Origin: Rosa chinensis
Lineage: Eukaryota > Streptophyta > Magnoliopsida > Rosales > Rosaceae
Assembly: GCF_002994745.2 (NCBI RefSeq)
Contig: NC_037091.1
Location: 12,710,501-12,774,500 of the forward strand
DNA length: 64,000 nucleotides
Direction: 5' to 3'
Shown: positions 36,434-47,600 of the stretch, piece after piece
Layout: each line of letters starts with the position of its first letter
How positions within the stretch are numbered: position 1 is the first letter of the stretch
Translations under genes and position numbers: made by a program
Notes under the pieces: model-generated
Seen by the model: the letters and a program-made list of their open reading frames with translations, nothing else
Databases searched by the model: none
What the model was told of the DNA's origin: nothing

Positions 36434-37186
36434 ATGGTCAAGCAATTATCACCAGTCTATTCCATTTTGCTCTCTATTCTATTTGCCTCAGTCCATGTAC
36501 TACTGGTCAATGCAGCAGTTGACCCAGTCAGGGCCCTTGAACATGAACCAATTCTTGAGATGTACATGCATGATATTCTTGGGGGCAGCAGCCCAACAGC
36601 TAGGCCTATAACTGGTCTGCTAGGCAACATCTATGGAGGTCAAGTTCCCTTTGCAAAGCCAATAGGGTTCCTTCCCCCACAAGGTGGTGTCCCCATCCCC
36701 AATGCTAATGGTGCCCTCCCTAGTGTCAATGGCATCAATGGGATCCCTCTTGGAACCGGCTTGTCCGGCACAACGTTTTCGGGAAAGCCCATTGGGCAGG
36801 CCCAGACCCAGTTGGGCCCTGATGGTCTGAGCCTGGGCTTCGGCACCATCACCGTCATTGATGACATTCTCACCACAGCACCTGAGCTAGGGTCACAGAA
36901 TATTGGTAAAGCACAAGGGGTTTATGTGGCAAGTTCAGCAGATGGGTCAAGACAGATGATGGCATTCACTGCTATGATTGAAGGAGGTGAGTATGGTGAT
37001 AGTCTCAACTTCTATGGTGTGTTTAAGATTGGAAGCCCAATGTCACATTTGTCTGTGACTGGAGGGACTGGGAAGTTCAAGAGTGCTAGTGGTTTTGCTG
37101 AGGTGAGATCACTAATCCCTCCTGGTCAACATATTACTGATGGTGCAGAGACTCTGCTGAGGATCATCGTACATCTAAGCTATTGA
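36434..37186 (+). CDS. Dirigent protein, DIR-e type (first of tandem pair)
   Basis: Single-exon gene of 250 residues. Dirigent proteins are secreted beta-barrel proteins that steer coupling of phenoxy radicals in lignan and lignin formation; the DIR-e group includes ESB1 and relatives acting at the Casparian strip. Residues 1 to about 27 form a signal peptide ending near VNA. Then come the group-typical MYMHDILGGSSPTARPITGL segment and a Gly/Asn/Pro-rich linker. The dirigent core begins at FGTITVIDDILT (about 136) and runs through QGVYVASSADG, FTAMIEGGEYGDSLNF and TGGTGKF to the C-terminus. It is about 70% identical by eye to the gene at 39238. Length is normal for short DIR-e members and far below ESB1. 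Confidence 0.95.
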   Translation: MVKQLSPVYSILLSILFASVHVLLVNAAVDPVRALEHEPILEMYMHDILGGSSPTARPITGLLGNIYGGQVPFAKPIGFLPPQGGVPIPNANGALPSVNGINGIPLGTGLSGTTFSGKPIGQAQTQLGPDGLSLGFGTITVIDDILTTAPELGSQNIGKAQGVYVASSADGSRQMMAFTAMIEGGEYGDSLNFYGVFKIGSPMSHLSVTGGTGKFKSASGFAEVRSLIPPGQHITDGAETLLRIIVHLSY

Positions 37187-37673
37187 TGATGATCGGACAA
37201 TGTGGAAGTTTTCAACCAAGAATTTTATTTGTTTGATTGATGTGTAAACAATGTGGATGTAACCTTCCTTTCAACGTATTTCAAGTTCTAATTTTTTCGT
37301 AGTGGATTCTCAGTTTTTCTCATAATGGTAGTATTTCTCATTTCTCATTTGAGTAGATAATTTTGCTATAACATCGTAATACAGATTAAGAAAGGAAAGG
37401 AAAATATGCAAAAGGAGGCAATCCAGCAGCTCATCTGGTGTGTATACTGATATACATCTACAAAAAGGAGGAAAAAGTGCTAAATGGAATTTTGTGAATT
37501 TTTGTGATAGGTTGGACTTTCTGCTACATCAGATATGAGATGAATGTGATACCCAAAAATGTGGTTCACCTAGCATTACTCTTGATACAAGTCTTAGAGA
37601 CGGTCATTACTTGTGAACTACCCGATACCATAAATCTAATAGAATTTGTGAAAATAAATCTAATATCAACATG

Positions 37674-38715
37674 TTTTTTATTTTATTTTTTTATATCGGA
37701 AGATAATAATATTACAAACAAATATTACACATGAATGGGTAGGACAAATAGAGACACCACTTAGGTAACTTTAGTTTCGTTTCTAAACAAAACTAACACC
37801 GAAAAGTATGAACTCATGGAACTTATAAAAACTAAAGCCATGAACTATTAAAAAATACTAGTACCCCAAAACCTAGTCACATCTCCATGATTAAAAATTC
37901 AGGAAAGTAACAAGAACAGCTCCCTAGAGCCTTAGGACGGTACTCGGAGTATTAGTCCCAGCCAGGTACTCGGAGTATTAGTCCCAGCCCGAGGGAAATG
38001 TAGGGTTCAAAAGTAATGCCAGGTGAACCACCACAAGACTAAACGCAAGTAATGCCTTGGACTACACGCCACCATCATCGGAACCAACAAACATAGGGTA
38101 GCTCACTCGTCTCAAAAGATGCGGCTGCTAGAGGCTACCAAGTAACCATCGGCTAACACAGAGTACAGCTCGCAAACCACCATAACGAGCCAGTATAGCA
38201 ACCTTGGGGCTCGGACAGCCACCAAACACCACCGCCACAAAGCTAAACCTGCACGCAACACCTCCACCTTCAAGAGGAGAACTATTATCCACTTCACTTC
38301 TTCCGCACCAAGGAAGAGACAGCGGACAGAAGAGGAGCCCTAAAAACCAAAGACCTGGTGATTGACCACAAGGGGAGTAGATCCATCATCAAGTTTATGC
38401 TCACACAGGAGGAAGGTGTAACGTTGCCGCCATCAGAACAAAAGAACCCCCAAATCAAGAAACACCCAAACGAAGATCAACTAGCTTCGAATACCAACAA
38501 TGTACATGCAAGAGAAGATCGGGGCGAAACCCCAAGTACTCCCTCATTTGCTTCACAAATCAGGGTACTAGATTTCGAACACCGTCTGTGGGGAACGACA
38601 GCGGCCCTATGAGAGGTAGGAAGAAAACGTCGATATCAGGATATCGACGAGGTTGAGAGGGACAGAATATAATCTGCTAGGGTTTTTCACGTTCTTTCTT
38701 TCGGTTGCTTTGCTT
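37674..38715 (-). mobile_element. Probable decayed LINE-like retroposon between the dirigent genes
   Basis: A T-rich tract at 37674-37691 looks like a minus-strand poly(A). The following kilobase becomes GC-richer and at the far end, read on the minus strand, has a leader-like AAAAACCCTAGCAG. Flanks TCTAATATCAACAT (left) and TCTACTATCGACAT (right) differ at two of 14 positions and may be an old target duplication. No intact ORF is present. Confidence 0.45.
37939..37990. repeat. 26-bp tandem duplication
   Basis: Two copies of GGTACTCGGAGTATTAGTCC plus CAGCC(A) in a row (37939-37964 and 37965-37990), identical apart from the last base. Confidence 0.9.
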
Positions 38716-39128
38716 CGTCTACTATCGACATAAGTTTTACAATTTACATGAAGATTAAGGTGTGCTTAGACTTGAATTGAATTTCCAGTCTTTCATTATC
38801 CCGCTCACATGCCTTTCTGATCTCTTCTGCTGACCTACCCATGACTAAAGACACACTAATGGCAGTAATGTATGATCTAGCACTCATGGCATAGAATTTC
38901 GTTTGTTTTCTTAACATCAAATTTGTGAAAATAAAATAAATTGCAAATACCGATAATTACAGAGAATGTCTCCTGGAATCAGTGATACAACAAACCCACT
39001 TCCATGTTTCATCATTATATGTGACGAGTACCTAATTCACCTAAACCAGAATCCAAAAATAATACAAAACTAACAACTTCACCTCCTGAGTTTTGAGTCC
39101 ACTCAACCACTCCATGTGCCCATCTCCT

Positions 39129-39136
39129 CTATATCA
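39129..39136 (+). promoter_or_regulatory. Weak TATA-like site of second dirigent gene
   Basis: CTATATCA lies about 102 bases before the ATG, similar in distance to the clearer TATA box of the first dirigent gene. Confidence 0.35.
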
Positions 39137-39237
39137 AGAGCAATGCCTGTTTCCAAGAAGCATAATCAGCAAGAAAACATAATCAGCAAGAAAACTTCAG
39201 TATTCAATCCTCAAGTCTACGATACCAATCTTTCAAG

Positions 39238-39987
39238 ATGTTCAAGCAGACAATTTCATCTGTTTTCCTTGTGATGCTACTTGCAAATATGCACGCAGCA
39301 TTTTCAGTTGATCCTGCAGCAGATGGCAAAGAGCCAGTTCTTGAATTATACATGCATGACATTCTTGGTGGCAGTAGCCCTACAGCTAGGCCGATCACTG
39401 GCTTGCTAGGTAACATCTACAGCAGTCAAGTCCCCTTCGCCAAGCCAATAGGATTCAATGTTCCAAGTGGTGGGGTGGCTGTCCCAAATGCCAATGGTGC
39501 CCTGCCGACTGTAAATGGTGCCACCGGTCTCCCACTAGGAACCGGCTTATCAGGTACAGCTTTTGCAGGAAATGCAGATCAACAGAACCAGAATGGCAAT
39601 ATCGCAACCCAGCTAGCAGCAGATGGACTGGGACTGGGATTCGGGACAATCACTGTCATTGACGACATACTGACCTCTAGCCCCGACTTGGGATCACAAA
39701 CACTTGGAAAAGCTCAAGGAATTTATATGGCAAGCTCGGCAGATGGATCACGACAGCTGATGGCATTTACAGCTATGGTGGAAGGAGGGGAGTATAATGA
39801 TAACCTCAACTTCTTTGGAGTGTACAAGATTGGAAGTACCATGTCACAGTTGTCAGTGACCAGTGGCACAGGTAAGTTTAAGAATGCCAATGGAATCGCA
39901 GAGCTGCGACCACTGATTCCTCCAGGCCAACATGCAACAGATGGTGCAGAAACTTTGCTGAGGGTTACTGTGCACTTAAACTATTGA
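39238..39987 (+). CDS. Dirigent protein, DIR-e type (second of tandem pair)
   Basis: Single-exon gene of 249 residues, paralogous to the gene at 36434 and in the same orientation 2.05 kb downstream. The signal peptide is residues 1 to about 23 (ends near AFS). It has the same order of blocks: LYMHDILGGSSPTARPITGL, a Gly/Asn linker, FGTITVIDDILTSS, QGIYMASSADG, FTAMVEGGEYNDNLNF, TSGTGKF and RPLIPPGQHATDGAETLLR. The linker carries an extra Asn/Gln-rich patch (DQQNQNGN) absent from its neighbour. The function is inferred as secreted phenoxy-radical coupling control; substrate is unknown. The 5' leader contains a short tandem repeat AATCAGCAAGAAAACAT. Confidence 0.95.
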   Translation: MFKQTISSVFLVMLLANMHAAFSVDPAADGKEPVLELYMHDILGGSSPTARPITGLLGNIYSSQVPFAKPIGFNVPSGGVAVPNANGALPTVNGATGLPLGTGLSGTAFAGNADQQNQNGNIATQLAADGLGLGFGTITVIDDILTSSPDLGSQTLGKAQGIYMASSADGSRQLMAFTAMVEGGEYNDNLNFFGVYKIGSTMSQLSVTSGTGKFKNANGIAELRPLIPPGQHATDGAETLLRVTVHLNY

Positions 39988-40085
39988 GAACTCTGTCTGT
40001 TTTGATTTACAGTGTGTCATTGCATTGGCTACAGGTGTGGAGTTATATCTCAGTTGTAATCTGTCTTATGTATTTAAAGTGTCGC

Positions 40086-40451
40086 GCTCAAATATGGTAA
40101 TGCCTAATTGAAGGTGAGAACAAAATCAAACTAAAAACTCCTAACCATAATCATACTAAATTTCACAGAACATCAATACATGCACCATAATGGTATAATG
40201 AAAGATGTATAAGCACCAATCAGAACCACATGATAGTAAGATTTGTAGAAGTCTCATATGAAACAAATGACTTAAAATTAAGCATTTTCCCTGAATATGA
40301 ATAAAGGTCTCAAATACGGTAATCCCTGGGACAAAGTCAAACTAAAAATCTCCTGATCATAATCAGACTAATGTCACAGAACACCAATAGATACACCATC
40401 ACGGTACCATGACAGGTGTATAACACCAATCCTATCCATCATACTAGTAAG
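40086..40451. repeat. About 150-bp imperfect direct repeat downstream of dirigent gene 2
   Basis: Segments 40086-40240 and 40308-40451 share the same order of blocks: CTCAAATAYGGTAAT, GTCAAACTAAAAA/ATCAAACTAAAAA, TCACAGAACAYCAATA, GTATAA and ending AGTAAG. They differ by scattered substitutions and small gaps, so the duplication is old. Confidence 0.75.
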
Positions 40452-41782
40452 CATGTTAAGCTGCTACCCACAAACCTTAACTCTAAACATAAGCTGCTGG
40501 CACATTTAAGAAGGAACTCTAATATAAGCATTGACACCTTATTGTTCTACATCTGCAAAGTGAGATGATAATCATACAAAGGCCTAAAACAGCTCCTTAT
40601 TAATGAGGCACTAACTTTTTTATTTTTTTAGAGGGAACAACAGCATCTTCTATATGTATTACATCATAAATACATGAGTTTCAACAACCAGTGACATGTT
40701 TCTGTTAAAGTACCCTTTCTTTGATCCAATAAAGGATCATGAAGATCATTTTTGCAAAACTTGGGGTGTAGGACTATGTTCAACTAATCTATTCATAATT
40801 CAACTTCAGTTTTAGAAGTTCAAAAATAAGGAGAGTTTAGCAGAGACACTTTGCTTTATTTATCTTAAACCAAACATTTGTGAAAGAGTCAAACAAAAAC
40901 AGTTAAGTTTTAGACAAGAAACTTCCAAAGATACATGTTTTCCAAAGACACATGTTATTGCACGAAACACTAACAACTTTAAAAGATGAATGGCACAGGA
41001 AGTAGAAAGTAAACACAAGTACAGAACCTACTTGATGGAGAAAGCACATGCTATGGCTATAGTAGGCTGTAGATGCCACAAATTATTTCTAGATACCCAT
41101 TTTCAGTAAAAACAAACAAGGCCAACCAATTATCTACAACCTAATGTATCATGCCAGGTTACTAAACAACTTTTTTGATGATTCAAGTGGGTTGGTACAT
41201 TCCCAATTCTGATATATACATAACAAGGGAGACCAAAAGAGGTGTGCTGATTGATACTGGAGTAGTTACCAAATGGCCAGTGCACGTTTAACTCTGATAC
41301 CAATAATTGAATAATTATAACATTGTAATAAGTGGAACAGGACAAGTAGGATATTATTTTCATTTCTCCCTACAAAAGAAAAAGGATATTTCTTTTCTAA
41401 CCAAATTGTTGCTACTGTTATATAACCCATATAATTGGGGGAAGTGTAGACATATTCATAGAAGCTTACAACTTGAATTTGTTTACCAAGTTCTTTTCTT
41501 AAAAACCTTTTTTATATATATGGAGACACATTATTTTTATCACAGTTCAAAAGTCTAAATTTCACAAGGCAAAAGTCACAAAGCAAAATAATGCTCAGTT
41601 AAAATGCTATTCAACATTTAATATTATAGTGCCACTAAATGATTCAGGAACTTACAACCAAGAACAAAGTGCAGTATATGTTATTCATCATTCATGTAAT
41701 GGCTCAGTATATGAGCACTCTATATAGAAAAATAAACAAATCTAATGGCAATTAACATACCACATAAACAGGTCCTCATCGT
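40452..41782. other. Intergenic region
   Basis: AT-rich; no coding gene or transposon ends seen. The end next to 41783 should hold the 3' UTR of the thiazole kinase gene. Confidence 0.5.
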
Positions 41783-42876
41783 TCACGACAAGCTGGTGAT
41801 TTTAACACGAGAAAGCACACATGCTTCATCCAGTCCGTGGAGTGAATCTATCAAGTGGATCCGCAAGGTTGCTGGACCATTCGCCATTTCCATTCCCATC
41901 TCTCCCGCAATCCCAAATAAGGATAATGCCGCAGCTGTAGCTTCCAGTACATGTGCTTGATCAACCGCAATAAAAGCAGCAATGAGAGCAGTGACAGAAC
42001 ACCCTGTTGCCGTAATCTTTGTCATCATGGCAACCCCATTATGAGCACCAACAACTCTCTCCCCATCTGTGACAATGTCCACAGCTCCGGAAACTGCAAC
42101 TACGGCACCGCTGGCTCGAGCCAATGACTTTGCCGATTCCACTGCATCCGTGGACTTGTGGGAACTGTCTACACCCTAAAGAACACAACTAAAGTTACAG
42201 CCTTTAATGATGCCAAACACTAAAACTATGGCCATTTTGTTGATGTCAAATATTGGTTCAATTTCACTTGGGTTTATAATGCATAAACTGATTTATGATT
42301 ACTTTACTCTGCTAAGTAAAGCAACATTGCTCACAACATTCAAAGAAAATGAAACTAAGTAAAGCAATAACCTTTGGACTGACTTAAACATAGTATCAGA
42401 TATTCAAAGTACAGAAACTTCACTACCTTAGTGGGTCCCACAGAGGCGTTGGCGAGGGCGATAATCTCGGACGCATTTCCTCGTATAACAGTGGGCTTAA
42501 GCTCCACAAGCTCCAAACAAGCCTTCAACCGGAAACCGGAAGCGCCGGCGGCGACAGGGTCGAGAACCCAGGGCTTACCGGACTTGCGTGCCAGTTGGGC
42601 GGCGAGCTTCATGGCCGGCAACCAGTCGGCGGAGAGTGTGCCGACGTTGAGGCAGAGAGCGTGGACCTGAGGCGTGAAGTCCGGGATTTCTTCGAGGGCG
42701 TGGAGCATGGCCGGTGATGCACCGGCGGATAAGAGAGTGTTGGCCATCAGATCCATTGACACGAAGTTTGTGATGCATTGGATCAGCGGCGACTGGGATC
42801 GGACGGCGGAGAGTAGGGCCCACGACTTCCTGGCCCAGAGGGTTGCCTCTGCTTGTTCCTCCTTGTTGCTTTCCAT
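41783..42876 (-). CDS. THIM: Hydroxyethylthiazole kinase
   Basis: Phosphorylates 4-methyl-5-(2-hydroxyethyl)thiazole with ATP, a salvage step of thiamine synthesis. Two exons, 42876-42427 and 42175-41783, give 843 nt and 280 residues, normal for the ThiM family (260-280). Visible family features: QCITNFVSMDLMANTLLSAG and PAMLHA near the N-terminus (substrate side), GKPWVLDPVAAGASGFR, RGNASEIIALA (residues about 134-144), and the C-terminal TATGCSVTALIAAF with the conserved Cys (C209) in the anion-hole turn. No clear transit peptide is present, which fits a cytosolic enzyme. The 5' region is GC-rich compared with its surroundings. Confidence is high. Confidence 0.95.
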
Positions 42877-43660
42877 GTTCTGGTTTTGGATGTTTGGCTA
42901 TGGCTTTGGAACTCTCATGGGTTTAGTAGAAGGAGAGGTGGTCTCTTGTTGACTGGCGTGGTTGTGAACCTGTGATATATGTATGCTTTAGCTTTGAAAG
43001 TGAGTTTAGTATTTACGATGGATTTAGAGCCGTGAGTAGGTTGGTATGCCGCCGTGTCTCTATCGGTTTCGAAGTCTCCCGGTGTATTGGAGAGTGTTTA
43101 GTTCCAAACTCGAAATATGGTCATTAAGAACTTGGGAGTTGGATTCATGTATATTGGTTTTGCGTTGTGTTACAAGTTGGCCCTTTAGTGATTTTTGTTG
43201 GTATTATTCCGTATGAATGAAATCACTTCATTTAATTAAAAGAAATTACAATGGAAATGATTACTCTCATCTTGTTTATAATGTTTATTTATACCCGGTT
43301 AATCTTGTTAATAGTGTATTTGTGAGATACATTGACCCAATGAAAAAGAAACATCTTGTTATAGTATTTTTTGATAATGCTTACTACACTAAACAAATTG
43401 AATTAGTGGACCGAATATTTGTTAGTCCACTTGATACGAATGTGATTGGATATCAATTATCCGCTAGATTATTGTGTCGTGGCGTCTAGTTGTTATTAAA
43501 TAGATTCGGATTTAGGTAAATTTGCTTCAAATCTGGTCCATTAACATGTTTATCAGGTACCCACAACAAGAGTCATGTTAGTTTCAATCACTTCCACTTT
43601 TTTCTCATTCCTTTACTTTTAAGAAATGGAGGTCGGAACAACCACTACTTTTAGGCCTGA
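42877..43660. other. THIM upstream region and intergenic spacer
   Basis: The first 200 bases should be the THIM promoter and leader on the minus strand. An open stretch at 43217-43489 on the plus strand has no family likeness and no splice context, so it is not called. Confidence 0.45.
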
Positions 43661-43663
43661 AAT

Positions 43664-43817
43664 TTTTGAAAAGTTGATGATGATAATCTGAATTCTATGG
43701 AACAACGTAAATGATAAAATATGGAAGAATGAAGAGAAACTAGCTTCTATAATTATTTCCACCTCAATTGCTTGGTATGAAGAATTTTTGCAAGCCAATA
43801 AATCAGAAAGTATTTAG
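43664..43817 (+). pseudogene. Fragment of LINE ORF2 (linker before RNase H domain)
   Basis: Translation gives FEKLMMII, a stop, then ILWNNVNDKIWKNEEK and IAWYEEFLQANKSES before another stop. The pattern (WxxxN-x-W, then a helix ending in an aromatic-Glu-rich stretch) is typical of the segment between reverse transcriptase zinc knuckle and RNase H in plant LINEs. It is a broken remnant of about 150 bases; further decayed sequence may continue to about 43990. Confidence 0.55.
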
Positions 43818-44512
43818 GTGATTCAGTTCATGGATATTTCAAGAGCTGAGGTTTTGGTTACCCTCGCAGATATTGCTACGGGCAGCTATTTAAGAGTGAA
43901 TTGGCCTTTAGGATCCCATTTCCATATTCTTCAATCCGGTCTGTCTCTTGCACTCGAAACCATAGAAAGAATAGTTCTGCATTCCAGCGCCCCTGTTTAG
44001 TCATTACTGGTTCTGACTTGTTTATGCTTGGTCGTCTTGGTCCGCGGGAGTTTGAGATGTCTCATTTGTACTTATGTTATTAATATATATGCGGAATTTT
44101 ATTTTGTTATTTTTTATTTTCCTCAAAAATCTTAGGTAGGCTTAAGCTCATCCGAGACATGGCTGGAGCAACTCCCTGAATGTTATCGACATTGAAAAAG
44201 CTAGAGATCACTCTTCTTATGTGAAAAATCCTCCATAATTCATTTAGTAAAGTTTTTTTTTTTTTTTTGGTTTATAATCAGACAAAGAAAAGAAAATTTA
44301 GACAAGTGTCAAAATACTCGAAAAGAAAGTTAGTTGATAAAATTAAAAGTTTGGGTAAAGAAAAAAAGAAGTTTCCTTTGTACCAAAAATAACAAACGCC
44401 AATTTAAAAGAGAAATCAGAAATCTGCAAGCTTGTGGAAGGACAGGTGTCGCCAATCAACGGTGGGGGGTTGAGCTGTGTCCAAACGGTAAAGCACCCAC
44501 TATGCAAATGAG

Positions 44513-44541
44513 TGTGAGTGTGTGTGAGAGAGAGAGAGAGA
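44513..44541. repeat. (GT)n/(GA)n microsatellite
   Basis: A GTGTGTGT stretch passes into about eight GA units just upstream of the small membrane-protein gene, probably in its 5' leader. Confidence 0.8.
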
Positions 44542-44626
44542 CAGAGCTTCAGCAACGGCGAAGAACATTTTGAAGAAGTTTTCAAAAACGTTTATAGAGC
44601 ATTCGCTTTCTGAAATAGCCAAGGCT

Positions 44627-47600
44627 ATGTGGAACCATGTAGTTCTACCTGGTGCTTTGTTTCTTGTGACTCCATCCTCATATCAAGTGCTCAAAAACCT
44701 TGTTTATGGTACTGAGTTGACGACCAAGGGCCTCTTTCTGATTGGGGCCGGGGTTGTGCCTATTATCTGTTGCTTCACCCACATGTGGCTACTGTGCACG
44801 GGGAAAATGGCCAGCAAATCCAGGTATCAAAACCCTAAGTCAATTTTAAGCTTCCTTGAAATGTCGATTAGTAGTATATATGGGTTGGTCAATTAAATTA
44901 CTCCCTATGTTTTTGTGACAATGGACTGGTCAAGTGTGACGTCCCGAACCCGAATTCACCGGTTTACTAGTCATTTGGACGGTAAACAACTTTTACTTAC
45001 ACTTTTACTGTCGTTTCAATGCTTTTAGGGGGCCCTAAAAGTTGACTTTTTGTTTGGGTCAAAATTTGAGAAAATGTTCTTCATGAAAGTTGTAGAGGAC
45101 ATTAAACCGAGCGCGTGCATAGGTGGTATGTAAAAATCAGAGTTCGTATGCGAAAATTATACGCGAAATAAGAAAGTTACTGTTTATAGTAGATTGGTAT
45201 AAATTTGAAAAGTTACTGTAGCCGGGTAACTTTTCTTTCTTTTCTCTCTCCTTCCCCCGTGCTCTCTCAGTCTCTCTTCTGCAACTCTCTCTTTCTCTCT
45301 TCTGCAAGCTCCTCTTTCACCACCTCTAGGCCACCAAATGGCGAGCTGCGAGTATCGATGGACTCGTCTCCTCCTCCTTATCACGCATGTGGGAGTTGTT
45401 TGCGACGATTTGGCCGGAAATGTGGAGATCGAAGACAACATTTTTACTGTAGCAAATTGGTCAACGTTGATTTCCGGCCACCTTCGGTCATAAACCCCGG
45501 TCCATTAGAAGCGCCTTGAGCCTTTCTTCATGCTCGCCAAGTTTCATAACCCAGATCGAAGCATGGAGGAAGAAAGCATAATTGGAAAATTTCACTGTAC
45601 TTTGGAGTGCTTAATTGTTTGGCTACTTCAAGGTATTTTCTGACTTTGTCACAGTTGAGAAAGTTATTGGAAATGTTGAGATGATGATGTGGATGAAATT
45701 TGGTGGCCGGAGGAGGAGTTGGCCGCCTCATGAACAGTGTCGCCGGAATAGTGCGACGGTGAATAGTGCGGTGTATGAACAGTGATTTATATTCTTTTTT
45801 TTTTTTTAGCTAGTTGAATCCTATAATTTTTGTAGAGGTTGAATATGTGAATTTGGTTGGAATTGGAGAAGTTTTTAATTGATTATGAATTTATGGGAAT
45901 TTAGGATTTCGATTATTGATTTACGAGAATCCGATAGTCGGATATCTCTTGGTTCTGAATTGGAACCTTTAAGATAACGAATTGGTATAAGATGTAAAAT
46001 TTGGGTTGAATCAGAGAAGAAGTGGCGAGATGATTTATGAGGATTTAATTTTGAGAATCGTATTTAATTGTTGAATAGTTATTCACGGAAAATAATTGTG
46101 TACAGGGCGACGTACCGAGCTATTGCTTGACGAAGAAACTCATATGCATGGTCGCCTAAATAGTACAGTGAGTGGACATTTATTTTAAATTAATTGTGCA
46201 TGCAGTATATTAGCATTTTCCGATTGAGATTTAATTTATAATTTGAATTATTGAGTTTTATGGTTTTATGAGATTTAGTTTATCGAGATTTATTTATGAA
46301 TTATGAGATTAGTATTGAAATTCCTTCCCGAGGGCTTTTAGTAGATTTTTGAGATAGTCATTCATGAGTTATTGAGTTGAGGAATGATTTTCGGGAAGTG
46401 ACTGATTCAGAAAATATTATGAGAATTATGGATTTCGAATATCGGTTTTTATGAGGATTCACGAGTACGAATGTTTCATCGAATTTTTGAGCATGATTGA
46501 ATTATCGAGATTTATTGAGCTTTGAGCTCCGTACTTATCAGCCTTGAAGTTAAATTGAGTTTTCTTTCTTAAAGCATTTATTGATTTACAAAGTATTTGA
46601 TTTTATGCTTTCGAGGATGCTTTCGAGATTTTGAGGTTATTTTCAGTTTCTTGAGGAGGCTATTCAGTTTATTAAGGAGACCAGTTTTGGCTCATGCGTA
46701 TCTTACCTAGTTGGCAGTCCCTTCTAGGTAATAGTCTGGTTGGCAGTCCCTACCAGATGATATGAGGTAGTTAGTCGGCAGTCTCGTCTACTACCTGTGG
46801 TTAGTCGGCAGTCTCGTCTACTACTTGTGGCTAGTTGGCAGTCCCTTCTATCCACCGCCTCCTATTCCGGTTGGCAGTCCCTTCCGATGCGTCATCTGGG
46901 TGGCAGTCCCTCCTAGATGGCATGAGATGACTAGACAGCAGTCCTTTCTAGTCATCAAACGAGCCTCATGAAAAGGATGTTTTTAGAAGGATTGAGGATG
47001 AGATTTTAAGAGGTTTAAAGATGTTCTTGTTACGTGATTGAGATTTCAGTAAAGAGGATGATTAAGAGTGTTTTCAAGATTGTTACTGCATGCGAGATTT
47101 TAGAGAATAACTTGGGAAAACATTAAGTTTTACTTATACATTTGAAAGTACTTATTTTTCGTCCACTCACTCTAACGGATTTTAAATGTTTTCCCCTGGG
47201 TCCTTCGGTTTTAAATGCCCAGTTTGCAGGCCAGTTTAGCTTGAGGTCGAGCGTACTTGGGGTTGAGGCATAGCTGTCATAGCTTCCGCATTATAAAAGC
47301 ATCGGTCATTTATCTTGTTTTTTATTCTCTTGTACGCCTGTACATTAGATTGCTCTGATAACCTATGAGATTAATATTCTTAAATTCAGAATTGTTTATG
47401 AAATGAGAGATGTTGTGATATAGGGAGCAAGGTGGCTCCAGGAGAATAAGGATGGATGATTTAGAAGTGTAGATGTTTTTCTACAGGTTTTGGGTTGTCC
47501 ATTTTTAGGGGAAGTTCTGTCAAATTTTTGGTAGAATTTCTTCTAAAGTGGGCCCCGCAGGGTCTCTTCGGATTTCAAGGTGGAATCTGAGGCGGGTCCT

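Noticed and set aside
36282..36611. ORF overlapping the start of the first dirigent gene
   Set aside because: It is another frame over the promoter, leader and 5' coding part; it lacks any dirigent features.
43217..43489. 90-codon plus-strand ORF
   Set aside because: AT-rich, no splice context and no recognisable motif; chance ORF is the simplest reading.
44570..44896. Single-exon 108-residue protein starting upstream of the ATG
   Set aside because: The upstream start would be TTG; the first ATG is at 44627. The tail after 44823 looks like intron (a donor is present and a frame-restoring second exon exists).
46703..46956. CRISPR-like array
   Set aside because: The repeated core is only about 9-13 bases, spacing varies, and the flanks are paired stem arms; the setting is a plant LTR.
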